Assembly: GCA_943349555.1 (NCBI GenBank)
Contig: CALQZK010000027.1
Coordinates: 1 to 6,507, forward strand
From: Candidatus Nomurabacteria bacterium
GTDB taxonomy: Bacteria > Patescibacteriota > Minisyncoccia > Phycocordibacterales > PALSA-1337
DNA: 6,507 bases
Reading direction: 5' to 3'
Positions 6,155 through 6,507 of the stretch are shown piece by piece; position 1 is the stretch's first letter, and each line of letters starts with the position of its first letter. The position numbers and the translations under genes were made by a program. Below the pieces are notes generated by a model that did no database searches, had not been told where the DNA came from, and saw only the letters and a program-made list of their open reading frames with translations.

Positions 6155-6167
6155 CAGCTTATATCAA
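6142..6167. repeat. Perfect 13-bp tandem duplication at the uvrA promoter
   Basis: CAGCTTATATCAA occurs twice in a row, at 6142-6154 and 6155-6167, with no mismatch. On the minus strand each copy begins TTGATATAA, which holds both a TTGATA -35-like element and the Leu-Ile-stop end of the response-regulator gene. The copy nearer uvrA supplies the -35 at the right spacing; the far copy contains the stop codon actually used. Confidence 0.9.
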
Positions 6168-6507
6168 TGAGTTTACCTCATTTATGATTTCATCCAGTGA
6201 AACGGCTACCTTGACGAGGAATTTGTTCGCACCGAGAGTCTTAGCTTTTTCCATATCAGTGGACTTGCTCATATTGGAAAGCATAATGACGGGAATTGCT
6301 CGCATTTTTTCATTAGTCTTTATCTTCTGCAATATCTCAAAACCGTTCATGCCTGGTAAAAGGATGTCTAGGATAATGATGTCGGGAGTATTTTTTTCTA
6401 GAAGGGCAAAAGTCTCCTCGCCATTTTTAGCAAACATCACTGTATGGCCGGAAGTCTGAAATTTTTTAAATAAAATTGAGCCAAGCAGTTTATCATCTTC
6501 AACCCAA
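6159..6507 (-). CDS. Single-domain response regulator (receiver protein), start beyond right edge
   Basis: The open frame continues to the window edge and gives 115 residues of a CheY-like receiver domain. Only the first few residues are missing. The visible part begins WVEDDK, which carries the acidic pair that binds Mg2+. The phospho-accepting Asp47 sits in [12 protein letters not shown], the conserved Ser/Thr is Ser77, and the conserved Lys is Lys99. The protein ends right after the receiver fold, so there is no output domain. It would act by protein contact, for example as a phosphorelay step or on a motility or pilus machine. No partner kinase is in the window. An apparent start at 6440 would cut off the acidic pocket and is not the real start. 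The stop codon lies 42 bp before uvrA, within a tandem repeat. Confidence 0.93.
   Translation of the reverse strand, partial: WVEDDKLLGSILFKKFQTSGHTVMFAKNGEETFALLEKNTPDIIILDILLPGMNGFEILQKIKTNEKMRAIPVIMLSNMSKSTDMEKAKTLGANKFLVKVAVSLDEIINEVNSLI

Noticed and set aside
6438..6440. GTG at 6440 as start of the response regulator
   Set aside because: The frame continues upstream to the window edge and encodes the conserved Glu-Asp-Asp pocket and first helix, so the gene starts outside the window.

Overview
The window looks like part of a Patescibacteria/CPR (Parcubacteria-type) genome. This is an inference from protein style, not a database match. The signs are a D-Ala-D-Ala ligase-like protein with the N-terminal form I associate with Parcubacteria, shortened UvrA and UvrC proteins, a stand-alone receiver protein, very tight gene spacing and minus-strand genes that start almost at their promoters. 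The sequence is AT-rich, with sampled stretches of the minus-strand genes mostly about 25-50% GC.

Layout. At the left edge (minus strand) are the first 12 codons of a HIT-family protein with its own promoter. Just upstream of it on the same strand is a tRNA-Ala(UGC) gene. A 160-bp region then separates the tRNA from a rightward two-gene unit. The first gene encodes a small exported protein with a zinc-ribbon-like cysteine pattern. The second, overlapping it by 11 bp, encodes a PEGA-domain lipoprotein. A strong rho-independent terminator ends the unit. From about 1337 to the right edge everything reads leftward. In transcription order these are a single-domain response regulator (cut by the window edge), uvrA, uvrC (overlapping uvrA by 14 bp) and a ddl-like gene 15 bp after uvrC.

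How the genes relate. UvrA and UvrC are the damage-recognition and incision components of nucleotide excision repair; UvrB is not in the window. Both are reduced. UvrA appears to lack the insertion domain between its zinc-finger modules and has Asp in place of one zinc ligand. UvrC keeps both nuclease centres but has no cysteine at all, with Ser at the four positions expected for the Fe-S cluster cysteines, and stops before the helix-hairpin-helix domain. The ddl-like protein keeps the ATP-grasp metal ligands but has lost the glycine-rich loop, the loop carrying the catalytic Tyr, and the catalytic Arg.

Regulation. Three minus-strand genes (HIT, uvrA, ddl-like) have a -10 element ending only 6-9 bases before the ATG and no Shine-Dalgarno sequence, which predicts leaderless or nearly leaderless mRNAs. 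The rightward exported-protein pair differs: it has an ordinary leader, a clear Shine-Dalgarno before the second gene and higher GC (about 50% by hand count in the lipoprotein gene). It may be a later acquisition. I found no CRISPR array, insertion sequence or other defence system.
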